Of a stretch of DNA of 64,000 nt, positions 54,931-64,000 are shown piece after piece. The DNA comes from Membranihabitans maritimus (GTDB taxonomy: Bacteria; Bacteroidota; Bacteroidia; Chitinophagales; Saprospiraceae). The DNA lies in assembly GCF_021729145.1 (NCBI RefSeq), contig NZ_JAJSLW010000024.1, positions 1-64,000 on the forward strand, in the 5' to 3' direction. Position 1 is the first letter of the stretch, and each line of letters starts with the position of its first letter. Position numbers and translations under genes: made by a program. The notes under the pieces were generated by a model, which was not told the DNA's origin, made no database searches, and saw only the letters and a list, made by a program, of their open reading frames with translations.

Positions 54931-55872
54931 TCACGGAACTCCACTCACATTCATTTTGATACTATACAGACTTTCGGAGGCTGTAATGAAAAGTATATTC
55001 ATATCCACTCCACCGAAACACACATTCGCAGTCCACTTTTCAGGTACCTCTATATGACCGATTTTTATACCCTCCGGGTTGAAAATCGTAACCCCTTTCC
55101 CTGTCAAATAAATGTTGCCGGCTTCGTCAATAGTCATTCCATCGGACCCCATTTCAACAAAGAGTTCTCTTTTACTTAGCTTCCCGTTTTTGCGGATTTT
55201 AAATTTATAAATTTTGTTATCCCCGATATCCGCTACATATATTATTTTTCCGTCAGGGGTTCCAATAATACCATTGGGGCGGACAAATCCCTTGGCTACA
55301 GGAAAAAATTTATTCTTTTCTTCGGAAAGGTAATAGACGTACTGCCCTTCCTGTTGCATCTCAGGATTCCGTACCCAATAAGGTCTTTTGTACAATGGAT
55401 CTGTGAAGTATATACTTCCATTGGGGTGGACCCAGACATCGTTTGGTCCATTTAGTAATTTATTTTGGTGATTTTTTATAAGTACCGTATGGTTCCCATG
55501 TGTATCTATTCTCCATAGTTGGTTATCCATATCTGCACAAGCAATTAAATATCCGTTTTTGTCAAAGTATAATCCATTGGACCTACCGCTTTCTGAAAGA
55601 AAAGTTGATAATTTCCCATGAGTTGACCATTGGTATATTTTGTTATTAGGTTGGTCTGTAAAAAAGATATTTCCAAGGGAATCAACGGCAGGGCCTTCCG
55701 TAAAACTAAATTCTCCGGCTAACTTCTTTAGTTCTGCTTCCGGGTGCACCGGCATACTGGATTGTGATTTTAGTATAAAAGGAAATAGCGGTAGGAAAAT
55801 GATAAACCTTAAATATGGGATTATGCATGATAGGGGTGGGAAAATAGTGTTAGGAATATTTTTTCTACTCAT
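54931..55872 (-). CDS. Secreted SMP-30/gluconolactonase-like protein
   Basis: A 313 aa protein with an N-terminal hydrophobic signal (about 16-35, LRFIIFLPLFPFILKS). The rest is a six-bladed propeller of the SMP-30/gluconolactonase/LRE type: FTEGPAVDSLGNIFFTDQP, LNGPNDVWVHPNGSIYFTDP, RPNGIIGTPDGKIIYVAD, and GSDGMTIDEAGNIYLTG, with Glu, Asn and Asp metal ligands. Members hydrolyse sugar lactones or organophosphates; the substrate is unknown. It is divergent from the sulfatase gene, 97 bp away. Confidence 0.88.
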   Translation of the reverse strand: MSRKNIPNTIFPPLSCIIPYLRFIIFLPLFPFILKSQSSMPVHPEAELKKLAGEFSFTEGPAVDSLGNIFFTDQPNNKIYQWSTHGKLSTFLSESGRSNGLYFDKNGYLIACADMDNQLWRIDTHGNHTVLIKNHQNKLLNGPNDVWVHPNGSIYFTDPLYKRPYWVRNPEMQQEGQYVYYLSEEKNKFFPVAKGFVRPNGIIGTPDGKIIYVADIGDNKIYKFKIRKNGKLSKRELFVEMGSDGMTIDEAGNIYLTGKGVTIFNPEGIKIGHIEVPEKWTANVCFGGVDMNILFITASESLYSIKMNVSGVP

Positions 55873-55969
55873 AAATGTTATTTGCTGATAAAATTACATA
55901 ATTTTTGTCGGGTATATCGCCTGTTATGACTTTTGAACTTTTTTTAATAATCTACTTAAATATTTATTG

Positions 55970-57337
55970 ATGAAGATCAACTTGTTATGTAAATGTTTCC
56001 ATGCCCTATCAATGGTATTTTTTTTTAGTATCAGTGTAAGTAGTTGTTCCGATCCAAATTCCGGAAAGGACGTCCCCAATATAATAGTTTTTATGATTGA
56101 CGACCTGGGTTACGGTGACATTGGTGCTTATAATGATTCTATAGATTATACACCTCATATTGATTCCCTGGCAATCGAGGGTATGATGTGGACAGACTTT
56201 CATTCCAACGGGCCAATGTGTTCGCCCACTCGTGCAGCTTTCCTTACCGGTCAATATCAATATCGCTTTGGGAAAAGGTTTGAGCACGCATTGAGTGCCA
56301 GGAGAAAAGATAGTGGTTTGCCTGATACAGTGGTAACTATTGCAGATGTACTGAAAAGAAAAGGATATAAAACAGGAATGTTTGGCAAATGGCATCTGGG
56401 GATAGAAGAACCGTATTTGCCTAATAATTACGGTTTTGATATATTCCAGGGTTTATTATCCGGAGACGGGGACCATCACACGCATATTAACCGGTGGGGG
56501 ATGGAAGATTGGTGGAGCAATAAGAAGCTGGATATGAATCAAGAATATTCTGTAGACCGGATAACAAAAGGGACAGTTCAGTTTATTAAAGAAAATAATA
56601 ATGACCCCTTTTTTTTATATGTATCACACCTAGCCATTCATTTTCCCTGGCAAGGACCTGGAGATCCTACTCACAGGATGAGAGGAGGAGATTATACAGA
56701 TGACAAATGGGGAATTATTCCTGATAAGACCAATGTAAGGCCGCACGTCGAGGATATGATTAAAGCTGTTGATGAAAGTGTGGGCGAGATAATGGCTTCA
56801 TTAAAGTCTCAGTTGCTAGATAAAAATACAATAGTGATTTTTACTTCCGATAATGGCGGTTACAGGCATTATGATTATCGATTTTTTAATATTTCAAATA
56901 ATGGTCCGCTACGAGGTCAAAAAGCAGAAGTTCTTGAAGGAGGGCACAGAGTCCCGTTTATTATATGGTGGCCGGATAAAATTGATCCAGGAGAAAAAAC
57001 TTTTGAATTGGGAATGAGTATGGATTTGTTTCCCACCTTAGCAGCTATCGTGGAGGCAGAACTTCCTGAATACGGGACCGATGGCATAGACCTAAGCCCC
57101 GTACTGTTTGAAAAAGGGAAAACTATGGAAAACCGAACTGTATTTTGGAAGATGGGAGATGATTGGGCGGTAAGGGAAGGGAAATGGAAACTTATAAATA
57201 TGGAGGGAAAAAAATCCCTTTACAACTTGCAGGAAGATATTGGTGAATCCAATGATAAAATAGATACACAACCAGTGAAAAGGGATTTATTAAATAAGGA
57301 ATATAATCAAATGGTTAGAAATATATTGTTGTATTAG
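55970..57337 (+). CDS. Sulfatase (formylglycine-dependent)
   Basis: A 455 aa type I sulfatase. It has a lipoprotein signal peptide (MVFFFSISVSSC, lipidated Cys26) and the sulfatase motif MCSPTRAAFLTG with Cys84 to be converted to formylglycine (C-S-P-T-R). Metal-binding FMIDDLGYGD, the GKWHLG segment, and FTSDNGGYRHYDYRF are intact. The frame opens at a TTG one codon before; ATG 55970 is preferred. The likely location is the periplasm or outer membrane surface. With no PUL genes beside it, the substrate (sulfated sugar or steroid) cannot be named. Confidence 0.93.
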   Translation: MKINLLCKCFHALSMVFFFSISVSSCSDPNSGKDVPNIIVFMIDDLGYGDIGAYNDSIDYTPHIDSLAIEGMMWTDFHSNGPMCSPTRAAFLTGQYQYRFGKRFEHALSARRKDSGLPDTVVTIADVLKRKGYKTGMFGKWHLGIEEPYLPNNYGFDIFQGLLSGDGDHHTHINRWGMEDWWSNKKLDMNQEYSVDRITKGTVQFIKENNNDPFFLYVSHLAIHFPWQGPGDPTHRMRGGDYTDDKWGIIPDKTNVRPHVEDMIKAVDESVGEIMASLKSQLLDKNTIVIFTSDNGGYRHYDYRFFNISNNGPLRGQKAEVLEGGHRVPFIIWWPDKIDPGEKTFELGMSMDLFPTLAAIVEAELPEYGTDGIDLSPVLFEKGKTMENRTVFWKMGDDWAVREGKWKLINMEGKKSLYNLQEDIGESNDKIDTQPVKRDLLNKEYNQMVRNILLY

Positions 57338-57672
57338 GTGTAGGGTGTTTTCATTATAAAAAAGGCCTGGTAACGTAAACGGAATTTGTTTTATTCTGAT
57401 TTTATTTGAATTTGTAGTGATTAAGAGTGTTTTATTGTCAGGTTAGTATCCTGTTGTTATTTGTTTTTAGTATTGATTATTTGTTTGTTATGGTTTTGAT
57501 TCAGGGTATGCATTCATTACATGGATGCAATAAGAGAAGGCCAACATCAGGGGCAAAAGGTAGGTGAGTGGGTGTTGAATTCGTGGAAATAAACTCAGAG
57601 ATTTACAATCAATAAGGCAATCATTGTAAATTTAGGACTCAAAGCCACAAGCTCTTTGAACAAAGGATATCG
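57338..57672. other. Gene-free intergenic stretch
   Basis: 335 bp between convergent genes. A 9-bp inverted repeat ATTTACAAT-N13-ATTGTAAAT is at 57601-57631; it lacks a T-run, so it is not a clear terminator. Nothing else is seen. Confidence 0.5.
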
Positions 57673-58854
57673 TTAATGTATAATATCTTTTATATCAAAT
57701 GTATATACATATCCTTCATCGTCTGAAAAGTATATGTTCCATGGCTGGTCTTTCTCGAATGGTTCTTTGGAAGCCGTGACATTATTAAGTTGCGCAGGTT
57801 TCTCGGATTTTATTATACATTTTTCAATTAGTTTCCATCCAATACCGTCTTTGACCACCTCATTTACGGATATAAAGCTCATATCCGTTCCACGTTGATG
57901 AACGGTGTGAATCTCAAAAATTTTTCCGGAGGTAGAATTTACAATAACAGGACGGGTAGGGCTATGCGTTTTGGTTAGGTCTATCACATCTTGATTAGTC
58001 CATTTACCCTCCGGAGATTTTATCCTTAATACAAATTGCGGTTCTCCGTTTTTGTCGACACTGTTTTTGGAAATGACCATAAGTGTATGATCCGGTAGAA
58101 TCGCAGTATTTAGATGATCATCTGCATTTTTGTTCCCCTGTTCAACTATGGTAGGAGTTGACCAATGGGTTGATTTATCCTTATTCCAATGGATGCGTTC
58201 GAAGATAGTTTCTTCTTTTTGATTGGACCATATTATGGAAACATAATTTGGTGTTCTGGTAATCACACTGATATCATCCGTGTCTATTCCGGAAGCAATT
58301 TCATAAGGTGCTGTCCAATATTTTCCGTTTCGCGAGTTCCATACCATAATTGATTCATTTAAATCTGAACATACCCACCAATCTCCTTTTACATCCTGAG
58401 AAATCGTACCTGTTTCGATTTCATGACAATTTTCGGGGATAGGTAAATCGGTTCTAAATTTTTCTATATATTGGTTTTTAACATGGGAAAAACGCATTGA
58501 AAGGATTATAAGCCTGCAATCACCAACTAAAAGGATCATGAGTTTGTTCCCAATTGAGAATACGTCACCCTTGCCCGGAAGGCCTTTCCAGGAAGTGTTA
58601 ATCTCTAGGGAGGGCTGCCATCCCCGTTCATCAGTATGCCAAAGTTCTGGTCCACTTTCCCCTGGCAGTAGAATCCAATTTTTCCCCTTGAAATTCCATG
58701 ACTTGGACTGGGGTTTGTCTGCCGTAGGAGCAATGTAATTAACATGTAATATAGGGGATACGGTAATCTTTTTAGGCCCAGGTATTTGAGCATACAGGGA
58801 TGTCGAAAGTATCAAGATGGTAAATAGTATGTGGAGTAGTAAACCTTTGTTCAT
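57673..58854 (-). CDS. Secreted BNR/sialidase-fold-like protein of unknown function
   Basis: A 393 aa protein with a signal peptide (LHILFTILILSTSLYA, then QIPG). Repeated segments suggest a beta-propeller of the BNR/sialidase superfamily: WNSRNGKYWTAPYEIASG and KSTHWSTPTIVEQG carry the Trp-aromatic pattern of blades, and others occur at GDWWVCSDL and GKWTNQDVI. No catalytic Tyr/Arg triad of sialidases was recognised, so enzymatic activity is uncertain. It is a lone minus-strand gene beside the sulfatase. Confidence 0.65.
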   Translation of the reverse strand: MNKGLLLHILFTILILSTSLYAQIPGPKKITVSPILHVNYIAPTADKPQSKSWNFKGKNWILLPGESGPELWHTDERGWQPSLEINTSWKGLPGKGDVFSIGNKLMILLVGDCRLIILSMRFSHVKNQYIEKFRTDLPIPENCHEIETGTISQDVKGDWWVCSDLNESIMVWNSRNGKYWTAPYEIASGIDTDDISVITRTPNYVSIIWSNQKEETIFERIHWNKDKSTHWSTPTIVEQGNKNADDHLNTAILPDHTLMVISKNSVDKNGEPQFVLRIKSPEGKWTNQDVIDLTKTHSPTRPVIVNSTSGKIFEIHTVHQRGTDMSFISVNEVVKDGIGWKLIEKCIIKSEKPAQLNNVTASKEPFEKDQPWNIYFSDDEGYVYTFDIKDIIH

Positions 58855-59182
58855 TACAAGTATTGTGTGTTGTTCATTCTGTCAGGGGAACCACTTCATG
58901 CATACTCTACTGAAGATTATCCCCGAGCGTTGAATGAAAATTTTATTTAATACTGTTTTAGATTTTGATAGATGTCTCGTATTTACAATCAAAATCCTTT
59001 CTTCGAAAATCAAGTCGGCCCTTTTACTAATGCTGAATTTAGATATTGATTCATAAAAGTACTAATTAATCCTTTGAAGTACTTTATGGTAATGTTAATT
59101 CGATAATTTATATTCAAGTTAATTCAACAAAGGTCTGACGATCACTGTTGAAAGTAATCTTTATTGGAAAAAAGTAAAATAA
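58855..59182. other. Gene-free intergenic stretch
   Basis: 328 bp between divergent genes, AT-rich, probably carrying both promoters; no clear box, repeat or frame identified. Confidence 0.5.
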
Positions 59183-60187
59183 ATGAGTAAACTATTATCA
59201 GATATACCTTTGTCGGTTTTGGATTTGGCTGTGATCAATGCAAGTGGATCACCTGCTAATTCTTTTTACAGAAGCCTGAGTCTTGCCCGAAAAGCAGAAA
59301 GTCTTGGATTTAAGAGATTTTGGATGGCGGAACACCACAATATGGACAGTATAGCAAGTTCTGCAACTTCTATTCTATTGGGGTATATTGCTGGTGGAAC
59401 TTCTACAATACGGGTAGGATCAGGGGGTATCATGTTACCCAACCATGCTCCACTAATGGTTGCAGAGCAATTCGGTACGCTGGAATCTCTGTATCCGGGA
59501 AGGATAGACCTTGGGTTGGGAAGGGCCCCCGGAACGGACCAGTTGACAGCAAGAGCGTTGAGAAGGGATGAGCAATCAGCCTACAGATTTCCGCAGAATG
59601 TACAAGAACTTCAGCGATACTTTTCGGTCGAAAACAGAGGGAGCAAAGTTCGGGCCATCCCGGGTGAAGGATTAGATATCCCGATTTGGATATTAGGGTC
59701 AAGTACCGATAGTGCAAGAATGGCTTCAATGATGGGATTGCCTTATGCATTTGCGAGTCATTTTGCTCCCAGGCAGCTGCATGAAGCTAAGAGTATTTAT
59801 CGAAGTGGGTTCAAGCCTTCTTCGCAATTGAATCATCCCTATTTTATGCCTTGTATCAATGTAATAGCGGCGGAGACTGACCGGGAAGCAGAAATATTAG
59901 CCACTTCTGCTCAAAAACTTTTTATGGGAATAATTACCGGAGAGCGGTTTCCATTACAGCCACCGGAAGAAGATTTTGTAATGGATCCCATGGCAAAGGC
60001 AGCAATGGAACAGATGACGCGATACTCTTTTGTGGGAGGGCCCGATACAATTAACCGGGAACTTACTAAGTTTATTAATGAAACGGGTGCTGACGAACTG
60101 ATGATTGTATCACATATTTATGATACACATGCCCGGGAACGTTCTTATGAGATCGTAAGAGAATTACAAAAGGTTAATGTTCGGTAA
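59183..60187 (+). CDS. LLM class flavin-dependent oxidoreductase
   Basis: A 334 aa luciferase-like monooxygenase of the MsnO8/YhbW-type group. Family features: [12 protein letters not shown]-like opening, [54 protein letters not shown], and [26 protein letters not shown]. It uses reduced FMN, or F420 in other groups, on an unknown substrate. It is monocistronic, with 158 bp to the next frame. Confidence 0.93.
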   Translation: MSKLLSDIPLSVLDLAVINASGSPANSFYRSLSLARKAESLGFKRFWMAEHHNMDSIASSATSILLGYIAGGTSTIRVGSGGIMLPNHAPLMVAEQFGTLESLYPGRIDLGLGRAPGTDQLTARALRRDEQSAYRFPQNVQELQRYFSVENRGSKVRAIPGEGLDIPIWILGSSTDSARMASMMGLPYAFASHFAPRQLHEAKSIYRSGFKPSSQLNHPYFMPCINVIAAETDREAEILATSAQKLFMGIITGERFPLQPPEEDFVMDPMAKAAMEQMTRYSFVGGPDTINRELTKFINETGADELMIVSHIYDTHARERSYEIVRELQKVNVR

Positions 60188-60357
60188 AAGGAACATAAGA
60201 GATTTGTATACTGTCCATATTTATACCTGGTACTTTGAATACCTAATGATGCATGATTTAAAATAAAAGATACTTCTTCTTTCTTTTAGGATATAATTAG
60301 TAAAATTGACTTTGTAAATCATTATAACAGTATATTTATTGATTTTTGGGCAGCCGT

Positions 60358-61257
60358 ATGATAAAAATAATACAAAAGTCTGATGAGGGTAAAGATTATA
60401 AATTCAGTATTGTGATACCCACGTGGAATAATCTTGACCTTCTTAAGATATGCCTGAAGAGTATTCAAGACAATTCAAGGTTTAGTCATCAAATAATTGT
60501 TCATGTAAACGAGGGAATAGATGGAACATTGGATTGGTTGCAAAGTAATTTTGACGGAGATATAACCTTTAGTAAGGATAATAAGGGTATTTGTTATCCC
60601 CTGAATTATTGCGCTCAATTAGTAAATACTGATTACTATTGTTATTTCAATGATGATATGTATGCTTGCCCGGACTGGGATTTACCCCTTTGGGAAGCAA
60701 TTGAAAAGAAAGTAGATAACCTTTTCTTTTTTTCAGGCACACAAATTCAACCTTTTAGTTTCTGGGATAGCAGTATTATAGCCAACCAGAATTTTGGTAC
60801 GGAAGCAAATGATTTCAGAGAGCAGGAACTTTTAGATAAATTCAATTTGCCAGAAAAGGAAGATTGGAGTGGGGCAACCTGGCCGCCTAATGTAGTTCAT
60901 ATTGATATGTGGCGAATGGCTGGAGGGTATAGTATTGAATTTAGTCCCGGAATGTATAGTGACCCTGATTTTTCAATGAAACTATGGAAATTGGGAGTGA
61001 GAGATTTTAGAGGCCTTTCGGATAGTCGTGTCTATCATTTTGAATCCAAATCAACTTCAAAGGTACGTAAAAACAAAGGTGCGGATCAGTTTTTAGCAAA
61101 ATGGGGTATTTCTTCAAGAATGTTTGGAAAGCACTATTTGAAAAGAGGGAAAAAATACGATGGTCCCTTGAGTGATGTAGATAAGGAAACCCTTTCATAT
61201 AAAACAGATTCAATACGCAATTTTTTCAAAAGAGTAGCTAAAGCTATGTTCCCATGA
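60358..61257 (+). CDS. Family 2 glycosyltransferase
   Basis: A 299 aa GT-A glycosyltransferase: SIVIPTWNNLDLLKICLKSI at the start, HVNEGIDGTLDWL, and a YYCYFNDDMYACPDWD segment with the metal-binding DxD-like acidic residues, followed by SGATWPPNVVHIDMWRMAGG. The frame opens at a TTG at 60346, but the ATG at 60358 gives a start nearer to the conserved core. It overlaps the next gene by ATGA. Role: addition of a sugar to a surface polysaccharide or glycoprotein is likely. Confidence 0.85.
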   Translation: MIKIIQKSDEGKDYKFSIVIPTWNNLDLLKICLKSIQDNSRFSHQIIVHVNEGIDGTLDWLQSNFDGDITFSKDNKGICYPLNYCAQLVNTDYYCYFNDDMYACPDWDLPLWEAIEKKVDNLFFFSGTQIQPFSFWDSSIIANQNFGTEANDFREQELLDKFNLPEKEDWSGATWPPNVVHIDMWRMAGGYSIEFSPGMYSDPDFSMKLWKLGVRDFRGLSDSRVYHFESKSTSKVRKNKGADQFLAKWGISSRMFGKHYLKRGKKYDGPLSDVDKETLSYKTDSIRNFFKRVAKAMFP

Positions 61258-62066
61258 AAATTGCGATTTATACAGCTATATTTGGTGGTTATGACAAATT
61301 GATTCCTCAGCCCGAATTAGAAAATGTCGATTTTATCTGTTTTTCTGATCGTCCCTTAAAATCCTCATCCTGGGAAGTGAGGGTTGTACAACCTCTCTAC
61401 GAAAATGACCATACACGTAATAATCGATTATATAAGATTTTACCCCATAAATTTCTTCCGGAGTATAAAGTAAGTATTTATATTGATGGAAATTTTTTGG
61501 TATTGGAAGATGTTCATAATCTCTCGCAATTTATTTTACAAAGAGCATCTATGGGCGCATTTTGCCATACTCCGCCGATTGAAAACTCTCGAAATTGTGT
61601 TTACGAAGAATACAAACATATACTTTCATTTTTGGAAAAAGGCCTGGAATTGGATGATCCGGAAATATTGGAAGAACACATTCAATTTCTGCATGAAGAA
61701 AAGTATCCAAGGCACAATGGGTTAATTGCAGGTGGCGTGTTGTTGCGGAACCATCAAGATATAGAGGTTCAAAGAGCAATGGAATTATGGTGGGAGATAG
61801 TCAGAAATAAAAGTAAACGAGATCAGTTAAGTTTTAATTATGTAGCCTGGAAGACGGGGCTGGATTTTTGCTATATACCTGGAGAAATTTGTGAAGGGAA
61901 TCCATGGTTTTACAAGCTGGGTGGCCATAAACAAGCTTTGTGGTTTCGGATGCTTAAATATAGGATCAGAAGAAAGTTGGGAATAATCCGGCACCTGGTG
62001 GAAGAAGGCAGAAGTATTGAGAGGATACAAGGTGGGACAACACAAAATAACTACTTCAGGAATTAA
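61254..62066 (+). CDS. DUF616-type glycosyltransferase-like protein
   Basis: A 270 aa protein with the DUF616/TOD1-like pattern: IAIYTAIFGGYDKLIPQP at the start, DFICFSDRP, NRLYKILPHKFLPEYKVSIYIDGNF with the acidic donor-binding YIDG, HNGLIAGGVLLRNH, and DQLSFNYVAWKTG. DUF616 proteins are predicted GT-A glycosyltransferases. It is coupled to the preceding GT2 gene by a 4-bp overlap, so the two probably modify the same glycan. The acceptor is unknown. Confidence 0.85.
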   Translation: MKIAIYTAIFGGYDKLIPQPELENVDFICFSDRPLKSSSWEVRVVQPLYENDHTRNNRLYKILPHKFLPEYKVSIYIDGNFLVLEDVHNLSQFILQRASMGAFCHTPPIENSRNCVYEEYKHILSFLEKGLELDDPEILEEHIQFLHEEKYPRHNGLIAGGVLLRNHQDIEVQRAMELWWEIVRNKSKRDQLSFNYVAWKTGLDFCYIPGEICEGNPWFYKLGGHKQALWFRMLKYRIRRKLGIIRHLVEEGRSIERIQGGTTQNNYFRN

Positions 62067-62187
62067 TAACATTTTATTCAAGTCTGCAGCCTTTTCCAAA
62101 GGTGGTTGATAGCTATCAATTCACGAACTGATTATTATCATTGGTTTGATAATCGTCGATAGGTTATTTTTGGAACAAAATATTGAG

Positions 62188-64000
62188 ATGGAAATTAATT
62201 CTGCTCTGAACACTGTTTGTTACCACTGTGGAGATAGACTACCAGACAATAAAATTGTATTTGACAACAAAAAATTTTGTTGTCAGGGGTGCCAGACGGT
62301 ATATTCTATTTTGAAAGAAAATGATTTGTGTTCGTATTATCATCTCAATGGTACACCGGGAATTACAAAACGAAAAGAGGTACACAAGGAAAAGTATTTG
62401 TTCTTAAATGATCCTAAAATAAGTAAAAGCTTTGTGGATTTTAAGGATGATATAAGTACGAAAGCTACTTTTTCAATACCCTCTATTCACTGTTCCTCGT
62501 GTCTTTGGCTGCTAGAGAAATTACACAATATTGAATCCGGAATCCGTTCGAGTCGGGTTGATTTTGCTCGAAAAAAGGTAAGTGTGATTTTTGATCACAA
62601 TATCATTGACTTGAAACAAGTCGCTGAGCTGTTGACGTCTATTGGTTATGAACCTTATATTAGTTTTGACGAAGATCGTAATAAGACCTATGATAGTTCT
62701 CTGAGACAATCACGTCGAGACCTGCTCAACAGGTTAGGGGTGGCGGGTTTTTGTTTTGGGAATATTATGTTGGCGAGTCTCCCGGAATATTTTAGCGGTA
62801 TAAACTCATTAGCAGAAAATTGGGCTTATTTTTTTCGTTATTTTAATTTATTATTAGCTATACCTGTATTTTTTTACAGTTCATTACCTTTTTTTAGAAG
62901 TGCAGGTGCCGGAATCAGGAAAGGGGTTTTGAATATTGATATTCCTGTATCTATAGCTATCATTATTACATTTATTAGATCTTTAGTGGAGGTGATTGGT
63001 GGATATGGCTCTGGTTTTTTTGATAGCATGGCCGGTATTGTGTTTTTTATGTTGATAGGGAGGTATTTAAGGGAAAAAGCCCAAAACAATATGGTATTTG
63101 ATCGGGATTATCGCTCGTATTTTCCCTTAGCAGTGAACCGTGTGGAGGGTAAATTAATTCATTCAGTATCACTTTCGGATCTTCGAAAAAATGATATTAT
63201 TAGATTACATAGTGGTGATATAGTCCCTGCTGATAGCTTAGTCCTAGGGGATGCTGTTTTGGTGAATTACAGTTTTGTGACCGGGGAAAGTCATCCTGTA
63301 CGAATTCAAAAGGGAGGAGTACTCTATGCAGGGGGGCGAATTGTCAAAGGATTGATAGAGCTATCAATTTTAAAGCCGGTTTCACAGAGCTATTTAGTTT
63401 CACTCTGGAACGATTACGACGCTTCTCAAGAAGGGGAGGAGAATCATTCGGATTTCGTGAATTTTTGGGGGATACGTTTTACCTATCTTGTTTTACTAAT
63501 TGCAGTGGCTTCAGCTATATACTGGGGAATTTTTGACCCCTCAAAAATGTGGACATCTGCGACTGCAGTACTTATCATTGCCTGTCCCTGTGCTTTGCTT
63601 TTAGCTTCTACCTATGCCGATGCCCAATTTATACGGCACTTTTCATTGCGAAAAGTATATTTGAAAAATGCTAAGGTTTTCAGTGAATTGAGAAAAGTCA
63701 GCAGGATTGTTTTTGATAAAACGGGTACAATTACCCAACCAGATAAAAATGCAATATTATATCGAGGACAAAATTTGTCTACTTATCAACAGCGTTTATT
63801 AAAGTCTTTGGCATTGGAAAGTGTACACCCAATAAGTAAGGGAATAACCAAATATTTTGAAGGCATTGATCCTATACTAATAGACTCTTTTAATGAGATT
63901 CCCGGAAAAGGAATAGAAGGTTGGATCGATAACCATCACGTGCAAATAGGAAGTCGTGATTTTGCCAAAGCTTTTACATTCGACGCTTTTAAATTCCCTC
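62188..64000 (+). CDS. Heavy-metal-translocating P-type ATPase (CcoI-like), partial
   Basis: Open from ATG 62188 to the window edge (604 codons seen, 3' end missing). An N-terminal Cys-rich domain (CYHCGDRLP, FCCQGCQTVY) is followed by a heavy-metal-associated domain with CSSC, then membrane helices, the actuator motif VTGES, the metal-transport motif CPC (in IIACPCALLL) and the phosphorylation motif DKTGT. The CPC motif and the N-terminal zinc-ribbon-like part are typical of Bacteroidota CcoI/FixI proteins, which supply copper to cbb3 oxidase; ccoS and ccoN genes would be expected downstream, beyond the edge. Confidence 0.93.
   Translation, partial: MEINSALNTVCYHCGDRLPDNKIVFDNKKFCCQGCQTVYSILKENDLCSYYHLNGTPGITKRKEVHKEKYLFLNDPKISKSFVDFKDDISTKATFSIPSIHCSSCLWLLEKLHNIESGIRSSRVDFARKKVSVIFDHNIIDLKQVAELLTSIGYEPYISFDEDRNKTYDSSLRQSRRDLLNRLGVAGFCFGNIMLASLPEYFSGINSLAENWAYFFRYFNLLLAIPVFFYSSLPFFRSAGAGIRKGVLNIDIPVSIAIIITFIRSLVEVIGGYGSGFFDSMAGIVFFMLIGRYLREKAQNNMVFDRDYRSYFPLAVNRVEGKLIHSVSLSDLRKNDIIRLHSGDIVPADSLVLGDAVLVNYSFVTGESHPVRIQKGGVLYAGGRIVKGLIELSILKPVSQSYLVSLWNDYDASQEGEENHSDFVNFWGIRFTYLVLLIAVASAIYWGIFDPSKMWTSATAVLIIACPCALLLASTYADAQFIRHFSLRKVYLKNAKVFSELRKVSRIVFDKTGTITQPDKNAILYRGQNLSTYQQRLLKSLALESVHPISKGITKYFEGIDPILIDSFNEIPGKGIEGWIDNHHVQIGSRDFAKAFTFDAFKFP

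Noticed and set aside
57601-57631. Inverted repeat ATTTACAAT/ATTGTAAAT as terminator
   Set aside because: No T-run on either strand and a 13-base loop; kept only as a note.
1-64000. tRNA, rRNA, CRISPR, integrase or intact insertion sequence
   Set aside because: No cloverleaf-like sequence, no regularly spaced repeats and no transposase or integrase frame were found by reading both strands; a tRNAscan or ISfinder run could still reveal something missed.

Overview
The window comes from a Bacteroidota chromosome, most likely an aerobic environmental member; Saprospiria or a close relative is a guess. The evidence is the Bacteroidota-type -7 promoter box (TAnnTTTG) upstream of several genes, the absence of obvious Shine-Dalgarno sequences, moderate-to-low GC, and typical gene forms: a fused E1 alpha/beta 2-oxoacid dehydrogenase, a 412-residue MraY with a long insert, a PASTA-bearing division PBP, a DUF721 gene behind recF, a DUF6089 barrel, and a CcoI-like ATPase with an N-terminal Cys-rich domain. 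I found no tRNA, rRNA, CRISPR array, prophage or intact insertion sequence.

Layout. 0.1-2.8 kb: a two-subunit molybdenum hydroxylase (minus strand). 2.9-6.6 kb: two sigma-70-family genes, a TauE/SafE exporter, a small ISL3-transposase-like protein and a divergent Rrf2 regulator. Three copies of the inverted repeat TCTAT-N7-ATAGA lie in this stretch and look like shared regulator sites. 6.7-16.9 kb: mixed housekeeping genes (NdpA-like protein, acyl-CoA dehydrogenase, NYN-LOTUS protein, NIPSNAP, YodC-like, YaaA, DUF1573, fused E1, polyprenol-phosphate mannosyltransferase). 16.9-18.1 kb: a gap holding a decayed gene and then the mraZ promoter with GTGG repeats.

18.1-31.0 kb is the division and cell wall (dcw) cluster: mraZ-rsmH-ftsL-pbp-murE-mraY-[structured RNA]-ftsW-murG-ftsQ-ftsA-ftsZ. 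murD and murC are absent from their usual places. The slot between mraY and ftsW carries a compact multi-helix RNA candidate with its own promoter-like box and intrinsic terminator. 31.3-31.95 kb holds a clear pseudogene of a secreted protein, riddled with in-frame stops.

32-39 kb: two tandem endonuclease/exonuclease/phosphatase-fold proteins, an MBL-fold hydrolase, ribH, a membrane-anchored TPR protein and pdhA on the minus strand, then recF-DUF721 on the plus strand. 39-50.5 kb: subtilisin-like protease, outer membrane barrel, RecQ helicase with a glycosyltransferase, MATE transporter, smc. 50.7-60.2 kb: lipoprotein, a cluster of an acyl-CoA-dehydrogenase-like flavoprotein with a Tm-1-like (UPF0261) and a PEP-hydrolase-like protein, an SMP-30-like protein, a sulfatase, a secreted beta-propeller-like protein and an LLM flavin oxidoreductase. 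60.3-62.1 kb: two overlapping glycosyltransferase genes. 62.2 kb to the end: a copper-type P-ATPase cut by the window edge.

The points most worth follow-up are the structured RNA in the dcw cluster together with the missing murC/murD, the local Rrf2-type regulon containing an unusual sigma factor with a duplicated region 2, and the flavoprotein/Tm-1-like/PEP-hydrolase-like gene set.
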